A stretch of 64,000 nucleotides of DNA from Phytophthora sp. 'mugwort' (GCA_033558025.1 JAUCEF010000008.1:1116001-1180000), one strand, 5' to 3'; shown: positions 1 to 13,720, numbered from the stretch's first letter. Notes: generated from the letters alone by a model not told the origin. Program-made: numbers and translations.

Positions 1-2510
1 GAATCAGCTGAAGTCAAACAGTCTTCCGTTGAGTTAGTAAACTCGGCGGACACATCCCGCACCTCGACAGGGGTGATAGACTCCGTTAACCCAGTGCTTT
101 GGGTAGCCGAGATCGGTTCCAGTGAGTCACTCAGCACGAGGGATGATCCGCCTAGCACGATAATGAGAGGACCCGCCATCGCTGGAGAGTCGGAGGGAAA
201 ACTAGAACAAACCCAGCGGAGATGTCCAGCCGAAGGCTGTGGAGTGAGGAATCGATGTGAGTGACGAATCACTCGCAGACGACTCTGGAGAAGACTTGCG
301 ACCTTGCGACTTCGTCTCATGGCAGCGATGGCAATGGTCGAGGACCTGGCTGTAACGGCGGTGCATGATGAAAGCACGCATGTAGCTGAATTCGAACACT
401 CAGCTAATGAGATTGATCTGGAGGATTACGCTCGCGAGTTGGCTTTTCTGCCTGATTTATGCCTAGGTTTCGATTACACTGGACATAATGTGATGTGCAG
501 TAATCATATACCGGAGCAACAACAACAGCTGGTAAAGATGCTTGAACGTCATGAAGGTATCATGATCCCGAGTGGTAAATGCACTGCCACCACCAGCCTA
601 TGGTGCCATTTGCGATATCGACGTTCGTGGACACCAGCCGATCAAACAACGAGCCCGGCGGACACCTCTCAAGCATTTGAAGAAGTTGTACGAACTCCTA
701 AGGGTCTATTGGAAGCTGTGTTGATTGCCTTCTCGGACAGTCCTTGGGCATCCCCGATTGTTACTGTACTTACGAAGAATGGGGTGGATATCCGTCAGTG
801 TATCGATTACAAGATGGTCAACACAGTCATGATGCTCATGGAATATGCCATGCCGTTAGTCGATGATCTACTGACGAAGCTGGAAAGCTATCTTTGGTTT
901 GCTCCCTGGATGTGGCTAGCGGGTTTGGGCTGTTATGATGACTCAACGGGCTAGGTAAATTTCAGCTTTTGTCTGCGCGCTGGGACATTTTGAGTGGCTT
1001 CGAATGCCTTTTGGTTTGAAGAACGCCCCTATGATTTACCAGCGGCTAATCGACAATGCCTTGTGGGACTATGTACAACCCCGTGGTGGATGGACTGCGT
1101 ATGCCGAACGTGTCCGCCAAGCTGAGGAAGCAGCCGCAACTCAGCGCAGTCAACACAGCGCAGGAGGAGCTCAGCTAACTCCCGAGCCGAGTTACCCGAC
1201 CAAGTTCGAAGCGGATCACCGTGCCTTAGCTGAGTCCGATCCGCTCCAAGAATTAGTCGATGGACCAGATGGTAACATGTTCAAGAAGGGAAAATTGGAT
1301 GAATCCAAACACGTCCCGGTGTTCAAACGCCGGTCATTTGTGGATGATATCTGCTTTGGTGGAAAAGGCGTTTGATGACTGTTTAGCCATGCTAGATCGA
1401 TTATCGACTCGATTCGCCGAGTGCAGAATCAGCATCAGCTTCACCAAAAGCATCTTTGTGCAACAGACCATTAATTTCTTCTCTCGTGGTATCTCGCCGA
1501 GTGGTATATTTGCCAACCCGAAGAAGTTGGCTGAGATAGCTGAGTTACCTTTCCCGAAATCGAAGAAGGGAATGCAAGCTTTCTGGGCGTATTAAATTAC
1601 TATAGTCGGTTCATTCAGAACCAGGCAGTATACGGAGCTGTCCTCTACCAGCTTAAGGATACTGACTTCATTTCGGAAAATGACCTGACTTCAGCTAAGT
1701 CAGCATTTGCAGCATTGAAAAAAGGTCGTCCGAGCCCCAATACTACGACACTTCGACCCATCGAAAGATGTCTACATTATGCTTTTCGCCAACGACTGGG
1801 CTTTGGGTTTCACCTTGATGCAGCTTTACGATGATAAATTGCACCCAGTTCGGTTCTGTGGCGAGTCCTCAAGGACAACGAAGTCAACTATCATCCAGCT
1901 GAAAAGGAGCTATTAGCCTTACTCCATTTGCTGAAAGTCTACTATATACTGCTAGCCAGCAAAACATTCACGGTGTTTATTCGCTTTTCTACCTTGGAGT
2001 GGATTTACCAGTCTAAATCGATCTACGGTCGGGCTGCGAGCTTCGCAGTGTTATTGTCGCCCTTTCACCTTTAGGTAAAACGGGTCCGAGAGCGGGATGT
2101 CGACTTCGCTCAGCTATTGCAGGCGTCTATAACCCCACACATTGGACCCGACGAATCGCTCAAGCATATTGCTCCTCCTTCGAATAACTCGGCGGTGGTA
2201 CGAATCGACCCAGCACTGTTGTATGCTCACCTACCTCGAGTGTTTTGAAGGTTATGTACTGTCCTTCGACGGACCCGCTAAGACTGAGAAGAATGGTGGG
2301 TATGGATGCTGATCTTGGATCCTGCGGCGCTTACCAACATGGGACATTGAGATCGCTGCGAGTGCATACTTCTTGTCCACCACGGTTAGCATAGCTGAGT
2401 ACACTGGCATGAATATCGGTGTAGCCGCAGCTTTAGGCCGTGGAGTAACCGATCTAGTAATCGTCGGAGACTCGCGACTTCAGCAATCCATGTATTGTAA
2501 GTAGGTTAAG
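1..2510 (+). mobile_element. Ty3/gypsy pol remnant: RT, RNase H, second RNase H-like domain
   Basis: Fragments in several frames together give a gypsy polyprotein without gag, protease or integrase. Reverse transcriptase motifs seen are SPWASPIV (about 740), CIDYKMVN (about 800), MPFGLKNAP (1004) and the catalytic FVDD box (about 1336-1350). A connection and RNase H region follows (about 1600-2100, with NYYSRFIQNQ at about 1595). A further RNase H-like stretch comes next: LSFDG (about 2255), AEYTG (about 2395) and VGDSRL (about 2460). Stops and frameshifts at about 954, 1375 and 1595 make it inactive. Homology is lost at about 2505-2520, where minus-strand copia sequence begins, so the integrase half is missing. 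The family call rests on motif order (RT, RH, RH-like) and is firm; the exact left end lies outside the window. Confidence 0.8.
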
Positions 2511-5500
2511 TATCAACAAGATGCATTCAGCTTCCTCATGAATGTCTTCTTTCGAGTTAAGCTCAGTCAAATTGACTTCTTCATCGTAGCGAGGACGCTT
2601 TAATGGTTGTTTTGAGGTGTTAAAGTTGTCTCCGTTACAAAGGATTAAGTGTTGGTGCTACGGTAAAATAATGCCGCATTCAGGGACGGAGGGTGGGATT
2701 GATTTGACTGTAGGACGTTAAGCATGTCGTTTGGTCCGACATGCGGTAAGTGGCTCGTCGCAGATGCATTATGTTTGTCAGTTGCAGACGGGGCTGCCTC
2801 GCTCTGAGATGCTAGCTGCAAGGGTAATGGTAGCGGGTCGGATGTGACGTCGATGTTCTCAAGCGCGGGGTACTCGGTTTCCCGGAAGATAACGTCCCGG
2901 CTGTAGAGAATATTGTGTGACGTGACGTCCATTACACGATATCCTTTCTTATGATCAGGGATGCTTAAGTAGATACAAAGCTGGGCTCGCGCATCTAGCT
3001 TGTCTCTATAGATGTTGTTGATGTGGATATATGAAGCACAGCCATACACCTTGAGGTACTGCACACTAGGGGTGCGGTTGTACCAAAGTTCAGTAGTGGT
3101 GGGTATGTAATCATGAACTGTGCGTGTGTTCTATACTTCTTGAAAATGACTCGGCCGAGCTTTTCATACTCCTTGGCATTGTCTGCATGTAGAACCTGAA
3201 CGTCCAGCTCAGTTGAGACTCCAGGATACTCAATGGAATGGATATCACTCCTAATATATTCAAGGCTTTCATCCGAAATATTCGTAGCAAGAGTATAGTT
3301 GGGTCCTTGCTTTTATTGGATGTGCAAAGATATAGCGGCTGGCGGGTGGATATGCAAACATGTAGCGGCATCAATAAGGACGACAAAGGAGCGGCAGACG
3401 CTGAGACTAGAAACGGGAAGTGGACCACAAATGTCTGGGTGAACCTCCCTTAAAGGTGTAGTGGCACGTTCAACACGTCTATTAGAAGGAAATGCAGCGC
3501 GGTGTGACTTCGCGTAAGTACATGCAGAGCAAAAGAAATCGTCTGTGGGAACTACGGTTTGTGCGTCGAGTCCCTGGAGCGCTTGGTCCTTAGTCAGCGC
3601 CTGTAACACACAAATGTTAGGTTGGCCTAGTCGTTGTGCAAGAGTACTATAGCACTGGATTTACCTGATGTGGCCACGTGGTCTTCTTGCGTTTAGCCTG
3701 GCGAGGCGGGAAACTGGTAAAGTTTCGCGTTGGCGGACTTCTGTGCCTTGATGTTGAAGCGCTGGTCAGTTGCACCGTGCACATGATGCGCTTGAACCTA
3801 AAGCGGTAGTCGTGCTCCACGGCAATGGGGACCGATAGTTAGTTGTACCGGAGTTGAGGTGTGTACAGCACGTCTTGGAGTGTCAAGGTGCGCTGCATGC
3901 CTTTGGAGTCGGTAACTTGAAGCTTGACTTCACCAGTACCCTCGATCGAGATCTCCGACTTTCTACCGACTGTGATGGAGCCGGTTGCAGGCGTCTTCGA
4001 GGTGAACCATTCGTCGTGCTGCGTAATGTGGCTCGTACAGCCTGAGTCAACCGTCCAGTTGGAGTCAAAGCTCATAGCTTGAGCGGTGAGGCTAATAGCC
4101 GATAGCGTGGACTCGACCACTGTAGCGACTGCGATGAGAGCGTCGCCGCAGCGTGACTGATCATAGCCACCTTCACCACGGCATGACTGGTTGCTGGTGT
4201 TGTTGTCGCAGCGATTCCACCTCGACCACGGTAGCCACGAGCACGGTTGTTACCCCGGCTATCAGGTCTCCACGAACCGCGTCCACGACCAGAACTACTT
4301 TAAGAATGGTCGTATGGGTGGGACCCGTAGAGAACACCACCACCACGGAACTCGAAGTTCGCTGACTTCCTTGACAGTGCCTTCGCGTAAGTCCTTCTGC
4401 AGACCTCGACATTGGCGGATGTGGTGGCGCGGCTTCTGGGAGTAGCTGCAGACGTCGTGATCAGGCGCTGCTTGAGCAGCCAGTGCGGTGTCCTGTGCTG
4501 GGGCAATGCGAGCACGCTCAGTCTTGGTTTGTTGGCTCTCAGGTGTTCCCGTGGCGAGGCCGTAGCGCACTTGGGCTTGATTCTCGCGAACCTTGGCTTC
4601 GGTGCTCATCTTAAGCTCTTCGTACAGAATGAACTTCCGTATGCCTTTTCAAATGCGCAGATCGTCCTCCCAAGACGCTGGCATAGAGTGGAACAGGTAT
4701 AATGACATCTGATTATCAGTGAGAACCGATTCGGTCGCTTCAGACGCGGATTTCATCGCGTTTTCCAGGTCAAGGAAGAAGCTCGTCAGATCGCTCCCTT
4801 CCTCGTACTTGATCTCCATGAGGAAATACTGGATAAAGTAGGGGTCTCCATGCCAGGAGGGCCTTCGTACTTCTTGCAGATGGCTTGAAATATGTCGTAA
4901 TCCGAGACGAGATTCTTGACAAGCCGGATGTGAGTGTCGTTCATCATCTTCATCAGGAACGCTTTGGTCTGTTCCTCCATGCGACGCAGCTTTCTCGTTG
5001 ATGGTGGAGCTGGCTTCATCAGCTCGACGCGCTTACGTTCGCGCTCGGCATTGGACTGGGTGAAGGACCGGGCAGGAGAAGGGTCCCGTTGCTTGGACGT
5101 CGAAAACGACTTGGACGGCTCATCGTCATCGCTGTTAGGCTTGAGTTCGTCGGAACTTGAATCATAGTCGACTGCGTCGGACGCTACCTCATCGGCTGCA
5201 TCTACCTTGGGGCTATCGCCGACGTCGGACTCGTCGCTTTCGTCGTCGGATTCATTATCATCTTCATCGTCGCTGATCCCATGTAGTTCTTCTTGGTGAC
5301 GAAACCGAGGAGATGCTTGCTGTCAAGCGAAGCACTCACTCGGGCCTTCCATACGTCGAAGTTTCTCGCACCGGAAAGTCGGGGAAGTCGTCACTTGAGG
5401 CGTGGCTGGGACGCATGACCTGTCGCGGGAGCCCTTGTGCGCGTAGAAGAACGGGGAGTCAGGAGAAGAAAGAAAAAGGAAAAGTGAGATTCAGTGTTAA

Positions 5501-5640
5501 CGGAGCAGCAAGGAACCCTTGCTGCTCACTGGAAACTAGTATGCGGTGTCTAAAGCACTGATAAATATCGTGACTGCCAACCAATTTGTCATCGATCATC
5601 AGATTGAAGAGTCTCAAGTAGCCATGCCTCATCACTATTA
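2510..5640 (-). mobile_element. Ty1/copia remnant: gag, protease, integrase; RT missing
   Basis: Read right to left. The gag is at about 5440-4300, with an acidic Ser/Asp-rich stretch at about 5280-5100 and a zinc-knuckle-like motif near 4450 in which the second Cys reads Ser. The aspartic protease is at 4120-3839 with the active-site motif VDSGCTSHI. The integrase zinc region and start of the catalytic core lie at 3609-3111 (FCSACTYAKSHRAAF, then VHPDICGPL). The copia integrase C-terminal region is at 3064-2645 (KVYGCASYIHI and a YSRDVIF-type end). A linker (RPRYDEEV) runs to about 2520. The RT/RNase H that should follow is absent; the sequence changes to gypsy on the other strand. Many stops and frameshifts mark it as dead. 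LTRs were not identified; the right end near 5640 is approximate. Confidence 0.75.
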
Positions 5641-6279
5641 GAAATAGCAGGCTCACGGTACTAAAGATAAAAGTTGTGACGAGCCCTTACCTTTACAGTC
5701 GTTAACGTTTTCATGGACCCTCAGAGATTTGCCAGCGGTAAGACTGACCTGAGCAGATAGCACACCGTTTGAAGTGGCATATCCGAGAGAGCTTCGGAGA
5801 TTGCGAAAAAAGAGCCAACGGCAACAGGGGAGGTGTTGCACGCCCGCATACTTCGACTTGTAAACATAGCGTTGCTGACGCCAGGAGAGTGTTGTGGCGG
5901 AATTCCCAAATGGGCTTGGCTACGACTCAAAGGCTGCATGACTTGCGACGGGGACGAGAGCGGTGTGCGGATCCATCAGATAGTGTGGAACGATCCTTAC
6001 AGCCTGGCTCAATAGAGATACCGACTCTATACTGAATTACAGTACAGTACTACTGTGTTATAGTATCACGTATCCAGACGCGAAACGAGCAGGAAAGGAA
6101 GAGGATAGGCAGTACCATATCTTTGACAAATCTATGTAATGTGGGGTTTCCTGTTCGATGGTCTACTAAGTAAAACGCAGGTGTGATTCATAAAACAAAG
6201 AAAAGGGTGTGGTTTGACGTTTCTGCATGCATCACGGTTTTAATGTGAACTTACTTTCACCTCTTTTGTATTGGGGGCC
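5641..6279. other. No gene recognised
   Basis: Only short overlapping frames with no recognisable product. This may include the 5' LTR and leader of the adjacent minus-strand copia element, but no second LTR is in the window to prove it. Confidence 0.4.
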
Positions 6280-6430
6280 TCCCATCTCCCTTCACGTAAC
6301 CCTCGCATGTCTTCGGCTTTGCTTCGTAAGCAGCGGCTGCGCTCCCGAGAAAATGATTCTCTCGCCAGCCAAGCTCAGCTTGCTGGAAAGCTTGGTGCGG
6401 GTCAACCTCTACTAATGCCGCGACTCACTC
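6280..6430 (+). repeat. Diverged copy of a dispersed GC-rich repeat
   Basis: Shares blocks such as GCTTTGCTTCG, GCTGCGCTCC and GCTGGAAAGCT, in the same order, with the clearer copies at 6935-7140 (opposite strand) and 59735-59960. It is followed at 6454-6508 by an imperfect hairpin: outer arms CTGGGAC/GTCCCAG, inner CCGCCG/CGGCGG. Confidence 0.5.
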
Positions 6431-6934
6431 TCTTGCTTTTATCGTTTATCATGCTGGGACTAGCCGAGTGCCGCCGCCTACGCGGCGGTATTTTAGTTTT
6501 GGTCCCAGTATATTGAAAGCCCGTCGGAGCGCAGCGGAGGCAGGCAGGTCCACATTAAAAAAATATTTTCATTTGCAGCAGATCGTATAATTATATTTCC
6601 ACCAATGTCCGCCTTAGGTGAAAGATTGTTTTAGCGAATGAAGGCCGCCCTCGTACGCTCGGCAGCCATGCTATTTTAGCTACGGCGGCCCCCCTTCGCT
6701 GCGCTCGACAGCCAATGCGACTGCGGCTAGAATTACGTTATGGCGTGACAGACGGACGGACGGAGCGGCGTTACATGTAGCGTTGAGTTTTAGGATGCTA
6801 TGTGTATTCAATTCTGTGGATTTTAAGTTATTGCAAAAGTAAAACATCCATACATTTCTAATACTTGATTAGCGGCTAATTAGGACAGGTTTAAAAAGGG
6901 AGAGTGAGTGCTGCGCCCAACTGAAAAAGGAGGG

Positions 6935-7140
6935 GGTGAAAATCACGTAATACGACCATCGGAGGAGAGCGGTTGCGAGCCCGCGTAGCCACAGCAAACC
7001 CGCCGGATATTTGAGGAGGCGGCCAGCGCCGAGCTTTCCAGCGAGCAGAGCACTGTAGCGGCGAGCTTAGAATAATTACCTCGCAGGAGCGCAGCAACTG
7101 CCTTTGCGAAGTAAAGCCAAAGACAGCGATACCATCGGTC
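6935..7140 (-). repeat. Dispersed GC-rich repeat, inverted relative to the 59.7-kb copy
   Basis: On the minus strand this reads through the same blocks as 59735-59960: ACCGATGG, ACTTCGCAAAGGCAGT, GCGCTCCTGCGAGG, TATTCTAAG, ACAGTGCTC, GGAAAGCTCGGC, GGGTTTGCTGT and GCTACGCG. It has no clear open frame and behaves as a non-autonomous element or SINE/MITE-like unit. Confidence 0.6.
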
Positions 7141-9284
7141 TACGAAAGGGCTAGGGTAAATGGTGATGTGATACATTAAATACAAAAACGTAAGCTTAAA
7201 CAAAGTACGTGACGCCGCGAGTTTGGAGCAGCAACACGTGCCTTAAAAAAATGAAATAGTACATGTAGATGCACAAAGCATTCTCGTGCAGCTGTGGTGC
7301 ACATACCGACGGAAAATATGACCTGTGGACAGAAATGCGATTCCATACAAAATCTCAGTACAAGCGCAGACTACAAAGGACATTGGTTATGGCCTATCAT
7401 CGTGATTGGTTATTAATTCTCTTTGTTTTGACGAATAGGCGCCAATCAAAATTGACCTCCTTCACATGTCAAATTATTTATAGCTCGGCGAAGTAGTAAA
7501 TACTATGACAACTGTTTTATTGTAGTTAATTTCGGAAATACTCGTATAGGTGCTAAATCGGGTCATTCCTTATCATTACACCTGTACACAATACAAGTAA
7601 CCTTCCAAATATTTAGTATTCTTTCACAGTAATATTGTACCTAAACTTAAAAAACGTACCGTTCGGATATTTTGAAATGTTATTTGTTTCGATTATTTTA
7701 TGTTTGCTACTGCCTTCAAAACGGAAAGGATAAGCAGCTTTCTTACCGGCAACAAACTTAATGTCAGTTGTCATATATGGAGTTAAAACAATGATGAACA
7801 ACAATTTTTACCATGTGCAGCATTACATACTTCACTCAAATACAAGATAAATTAGAACCTTTACTTCGACGCTTAAAAAAGTGTTGTCCGATTGTGATTG
7901 GTTAAAATACTTGTAGTACAACGGTTGTATTATGCACGTACGAATGTTACATCTATAGAAGCTTTTGACACCCTGCCAAATCTTGTCAATTCGTCTCCGA
8001 GGACACCAGCAAACGCGTAGCCACAACCCCATCCCCATTTATACGCGAATATTTCACTCCTCTGGTGTTCATCATGACTCGTCTGGTAAGCCTCGCCTCT
8101 CTCTCAGCAACGTCAGCACACGGACTGCAAGAGAGAAAGGGGTCACTACTTTCGCAAGAATCAATGATCAAACCGTTTTTTATACGGAAGAAGACAGTCG
8201 AGTGACAAAGGAGTCGTATCATTGACGTCTGACCTGCCTTTAGCTCCAGAGAAAACTTACTCTTGATTAGTGTAATCGTCATCCCAAGCAGATCGCTCAA
8301 ATGTTAAGGAGACAACATGCCAAAAACATCACGTATTGCATAATAGCATCATACATTGCTATAGACTGGAGAGTTGTATGGAGTGGTTTCAGTGGTGTTA
8401 ATGATATTTGTCATGTATCGGAACACCATTCCACATACCGAATAAACTATGTCAACGCATACAGTAAAAATGAGTGCAGAGGACTGGCATCAAGTGAATG
8501 GTCGTCAGAAAGGGCTTGTACGCGATGACATAGGGTGCACGGCTTGTTCTCCTCTCTGGATTGTTATTGGCTAGGTAGCGTTGTATGCCTTGACATTTAA
8601 GACGCGTTGACTTAGGTTATTCGGTACATAGCAGCAATTCACCAGATTTTAAATCTATGACTGCGTCGTCGGTCTTTGTATGAAGAAGCTCTCGAATTTT
8701 CGGCTGCGCTGCCGCAAAACGACCCTCGCTATTCATGAACCAACTATGTATTCCTCTTTAAGGGTATTTTGGCGAGGTTGTGGGACAGGCGGTTGTACCA
8801 TATATTTGGTATTTTATAGCTGCTTGTGCCCCCATCGCCTCAGTCACTCGTCCACCTTTCATTCCTTGTGCCCGGAAGACTCTACGGAGCACGGACCTTC
8901 TGAGCACAGGGTCGAAAATGGTGCAACCAGATGCAGATGCAGCAAGTAATGCTGCACATTCGCGAACACGACGAGTTCAGCTAAGCTTTCGAGTACGATG
9001 CAAAGCAAATTACAATAATATACAACAGCCTGTGTGCTGATAGACACATCACGCCTAACTTTAACTAACGTCATCGTAACAATCCGCCTCAACCAACACA
9101 CCACCAACAACAACTATAGCGAGACCTGCAACAAAATGAAGCCTATCTGTCAACTGTTTACCGCTCAATAAGTCGTTGCGAGCGAGCCGCCCGTAGAAAT
9201 CTCGATCGAGGTAGAGCGACCAGGACCTATGTAGTGTGACGAAGCCCAACATGGAGCGTACAGAATACCTCGGTCAAGAACTTC
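7141..9284. other. No gene recognised
   Basis: AT-rich intergenic DNA with short frames. A 63-residue minus frame (7804-7613) and a small plus frame starting at about 8074 were looked at. Neither shows a motif, signal peptide or supporting context strong enough to call a gene. Confidence 0.4.
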
Positions 9285-10090
9285 ATGGCCCCACCGCCGC
9301 CACAACTCGAGTATCGATCTGAAGCAGAAGCCGATGCAGCAATTCATGCGAGGACGTTGGCCCATGGATTCAAAATAACCAAGAAGGGGCTAGGGCGCAA
9401 TAGCAACGGAGCTGTTACTTACACGATCTTTGCATGTTATCACAGTGGAAAAGCCAAAGAATACTCGCTGCCTGCGACCCGAGGATAGAGTTCGTCTAAC
9501 CTGTCGTTCAATTCGGTCGGGGTGTCCGATGCGCATCAAATTGTGGTTGTCGACGCTAGCAACGCTGATGGTCAATGGGAAAACATGTACACACGCGACG
9601 GAAGTCACAGTCATAATCACGGAACGTCTCTCGGTACGTGTACACGTTACTCACCGCCAGCGTGCTTCTAGACTCGGAGAAACTGCAGCTGTTCAAAGTG
9701 TGAATCACTTAATATTCGCTCACGGTGCTGCAGGCATATCAACGGCTAAGACTTACGCTACCCTGCTTCACAGGGACAAGCATAACTTAGTGATCCCGAA
9801 AGACATTTCAAAGAAAGACCCGCCCACGGCCGACAATTACTTTCGTCGACGTATGTAACCACGGCACCATTCGATTCTCTCAAGGAGCGCATACTCCACT
9901 ACTACTACGAGCGCGAGTCAACCTGTAACCAGCTGCGTTACTTGTTGCCGGCACACCCAAATACGCTCGCTCTGGCAAAAGATCTCCTGGGCGTACTGGT
10001 GCTTGATTGTACGAACAAAACTAATATATTGACTTCTTTTTGCTGAATATCATAACGATAACTGGCATGAACACAGTTTTACCGATTGCT
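9285..10090 (+). pseudogene. Mutator-like (MULE) transposase remnant
   Basis: The N-terminal part resembles a FAR1/FLYWCH-like zinc-binding region: EAEADAAIHA at about 9320, LTCRS...GCPMRIKL at about 9500, and SHSHNHG at about 9605 in a shifted frame. It continues as a helical stretch (LVIPKDI, about 9785). The first catalytic-Asp region of MULE transposases, VLVLDCTNKTN, follows at about 9993, then a LLNIITITGMNTVLPIA-type core at about 10045. The rest of the catalytic domain (second Asp, Glu) is not found. At least three frame changes are needed, so this is a dead, 3'-truncated copy. The family call is based on these motifs from memory. Confidence 0.6.
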
Positions 10091-11270
10091 TCCCTGGTGA
10101 CAAGCTTCCGCTAATGCCGTGAGCCTCGCTGCCCAGAGAGATACGATAACAGTTCCTTTCGAGCTCGGCGACCCAATGTTTGTGAGCGTGGTCAAAGTGG
10201 TAAATGTGCACGCGCTGAGCGAGACTCATAGCTTGTGGAAGTTGCGATTAAGTACGTCCACGAAATGGTCACAGATCCTGGCCAAATGAAGTCAATGAAG
10301 TCATGTAATGGTGCATTTCGACGTTTTATAGTAGACCGTGCGTCAACGAAATGATGCATATTTATAGAGCAGATTATACGATATATCTTCAGCCTAGTGA
10401 TTTCGGCCGTCACTGGTGTGTTCGTAGTAGTACAGCCGAGCCTTTAGACAAAAGCCTGAAGCAATCGGAAGACATGTTGGATCCTGTCCCGCGTGACATG
10501 AAACGTCGAGTGGTTCGTAAACATTAAGCCGGATGTGGCGACAACACCACCAGACAAGACCATTTTCACTTTGATATCATTGACGTGGCCTTAATGACTG
10601 TGAATCACCGCCAGCCTTCGATAAATAATGATACATCGCTAGTAGGAGCTACAGATCTACATGATAGCACCCCTGTGGTCTATGCGTTTATCCCACCGCG
10701 TACTAGGGGCTTTTTGAAGGTCTGAAATGGTAAAGACTAGTATAATTTAATCTTGTTTGAGTTTTTGTCCAAGTTGTAGACGTCGTGTTCGTGAACGTGC
10801 AGCATTACTTGCTGCATCTGGTTGCACCATTTCCGACCCCGTGTTCCGAAGTCCGTGATCTGTAGAGTCTCCCCTCGAACTCGATGTGAGAAACGGAGCC
10901 TCTCAATCCACCAGAGGAGAGCATTATAGACGAGCTCACAGGAGAAAACCTCTGCGGTGGCGAGGGCTAGATAGCGCTGACAAACGACAAGTCTATGTAT
11001 GCCGTAGGACGTGTACATGTAGCAGGAATCGTTCAATGCTGATGTCGAGGTTGAGGCCGAAGACTTAAAGATCACCTCGCGTGGATCGCCAAGCTTCTCA
11101 GTCGCGCAGTTTCAACGACAGATCGTGACGGTACTCCCGTGAAACGCAGCGAGAACTACGGGCGCCATAGGCAGCAGATGTCATATTCGCACATCCTGCA
11201 AAAATTGCATTTTCCTGTAATTACGCACCCCGAGACTGGCATTTTTGACAGCTTAATTAGTAACACTCTA
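10091..11270 (+). other. Degenerate coding-like sequence, unrecognised
   Basis: Short plus-strand segments look protein-like, for example VAIKYVHEMVTDPGQMKS at about 10225, and HFHFDIIDVALMTVNHRQ then VYAFIPPRTRG at about 10563-10715. They are broken by stops and frame changes. They could be the 5' part of the Helitron or the 3' part of the MULE; nothing identifies them. Confidence 0.3.
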
Positions 11271-13720
11271 GCGAATGCAACGGGTAGGTCTCCAATATTC
11301 ATTGCTGCATGGCGCATGGGGGACGGGTGTGGACTTACACGGACGCATTCGAAGGCGATGTCGTGCGCAGAGGCAAGCACAAACGTCACTACCGGTACAT
11401 GGTGTGTATCAACTATATCAGAAGGTTAACTATGAGCCCCCTCTTCATCGCTGGGGACGGCTATTCCAGCAGTATTGTGTGGATCAGCGAGCCAAGCGTG
11501 AGCAAGACCAACTAGGCTGGGTAGCCACCCATCAGACTGAAATACGGACTGGCCAATATCGCGGGCTACTTCTTACTGAAGTTACTGTCTCGGTGGACGA
11601 AGCGGAGGGATTATTCTCCGAGTACGACCGAGCTTCCGGAGATTTGGTCCATCCTGATCGAGGATGCAGACGCGACCACCACGTTTGAACCAAGCAGGCA
11701 AACATGTTATCCTTCCGTCGTCCCATTCGGGGGGTCCGCGTCAGATGAACAAATCCTACCAAGCTATTGTTCCAAATACGAAAACCAGACGTCTTCGTGG
11801 TGATGACTTGCAATCCGATGTGGGAAGAAATCGCGGGAAACATACCCGTTGGAAACCAAAGCGCTCAAGGTCGACCTGACATCGTCGCGAGGGTGTGGTA
11901 GCAAAAGTTGGAAGCCCTCTTGCGGATTTTAGTACGGGGGTCCTTGGCCACGTTCTGGCTCGGATCAAGCTGTAGGATTCCAAAAGCGGGGTCTTCCCCA
12001 CGCCCACAATCGTAATCATCCCGGCGGATGAGGGCAAGCCGCGTACCCGATAAATTATTGACATGTTAGTATCTGCGGAACTGCCTGACGCTGCGGCAAA
12101 CCCAGCGCTTTCGAAACGGTAATGACATGTTCCATGTGGCGCTGCAAAAGCAGTTTGTATGACGGACGGAAAATACACAGCAGGATACCCCAAGCCGTTA
12201 TAAGGGATTACTTGGGCGAACTAGATGGTTACCCAATGTACAGACGACGACGTTGCCGGGCGGAGTTCTCATTTTGTTTTTTAAAAAAAACATGAGAACT
12301 AAAAGGAAGTGTACGACAATAAATCGGTGAATCAGTATGGGGTATCCTACAACCCGTATCGTTCGCAAAAGTACAACTGCCACATCAATTTTGAAGCGTA
12401 CCCTGCGGACACGACGGTCCAATACCTGTACCAGTACGTATAAAGGGACCCAACATGGTGGTGGTAACTGTGGAAACAGTTTGTGGGTAGGGAAACAGCT
12501 CACGGGAGGAGCCGAACAAGATACTTCGGCTCTCTACTGCCAGGTACATACTCCTGTGGATGCGTGCATACGGCTCCTTGACTACTCAGCCCAGTGAGAA
12601 ATCCATGCTATTGTTCAGCTTACGGTGCATTTGGAAGACAATGATCACGTTCCGTCCGAGCGACGACCCCGACCGAGTGCTTAGTCGAGACAGACCCAGA
12701 ATGCTAACCTCGTCGTTTTTAATATGCGCAAGTGAAGCACGGAGGACCAAGCATCAATGTCAATCATGCGCCAGAACGTGACCAAGTTGTTTATCTTGGA
12801 TGACAAAAGAAAGCGATGAGTGCGCCGTAAAAAGTACCAAGCAGCCATCGGGTTGATGATCCATATTTTGTCGAGGGATATATTGAGGTTCTACATGCGC
12901 GTACTGGTGTGTCATTGCAACGGCCCTCAACCATTGAGGATTCACGCAAGGTGGACTCAATCGTTTGCGAACCATATCTTGAATCTTCCTTACAACTGGG
13001 AATCTCGAAACCGATGTGGAATGGGCTGCCTGCGCGAATGAAGCCGCCCCATTTGAGACGCCATACCAGCTCCACCAACTATGCGCGGCCCTGGTAGTGC
13101 GCGCTCAAATGGCGCACGCCCGAAAGCTATGGGATGATCGATACACGGAACCCTCGAGGCTTCGCCATTACGCATCTCATCTGAGAAGGTCAGGCAAAGG
13201 ACGATACGATCAAGTACCACAATATGACGAGCCTGCGTGACATGCTACAAGCTAACGGGTATGCAGTTGCCAATTTTTTGCTTTGCAGCTTTGCCGCAGC
13301 TTCATGATTTCCCGGCGTTGGTGCTAAACTCGCTGCTGCAAACCACCATATTATCCTTGAGATGGTGGGCTGCAACCTCTCCGCGCTTCAAGACATCGTC
13401 GACCGAGAAGACCAACTGAATGAATGCCAACTAGCGATTTACGAGGAAGTCATGGTGGCTGTTAACACCCCCAAGGTTGGCAACAAGCTGTTCACCATCG
13501 GAGGGCCCGGTGACACTGAGAAGTCTACGCTACTCATGCACATTCTTGAAATCTTTGCAAAAGTACGTATGTCCGGGTAAGTTACCAATGCGGTGGATTC
13601 GAGTGGAGTTGTGTCTTTGTTGCTGATGGGTGGTCGCACAGCACGCTCTACATTCAATGTTCTCTTAAGTTGAACGTAAACTTTGCATACTCGATTTATA
13701 AGCGGTCCCACTTGAAATCA

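Noticed and set aside
8074..8210. Small secreted peptide starting MTRLVSLASLS
   Set aside because: The hydrophobic stretch is too short and weak for a confident signal peptide, and the frame ends after about 43 codons.
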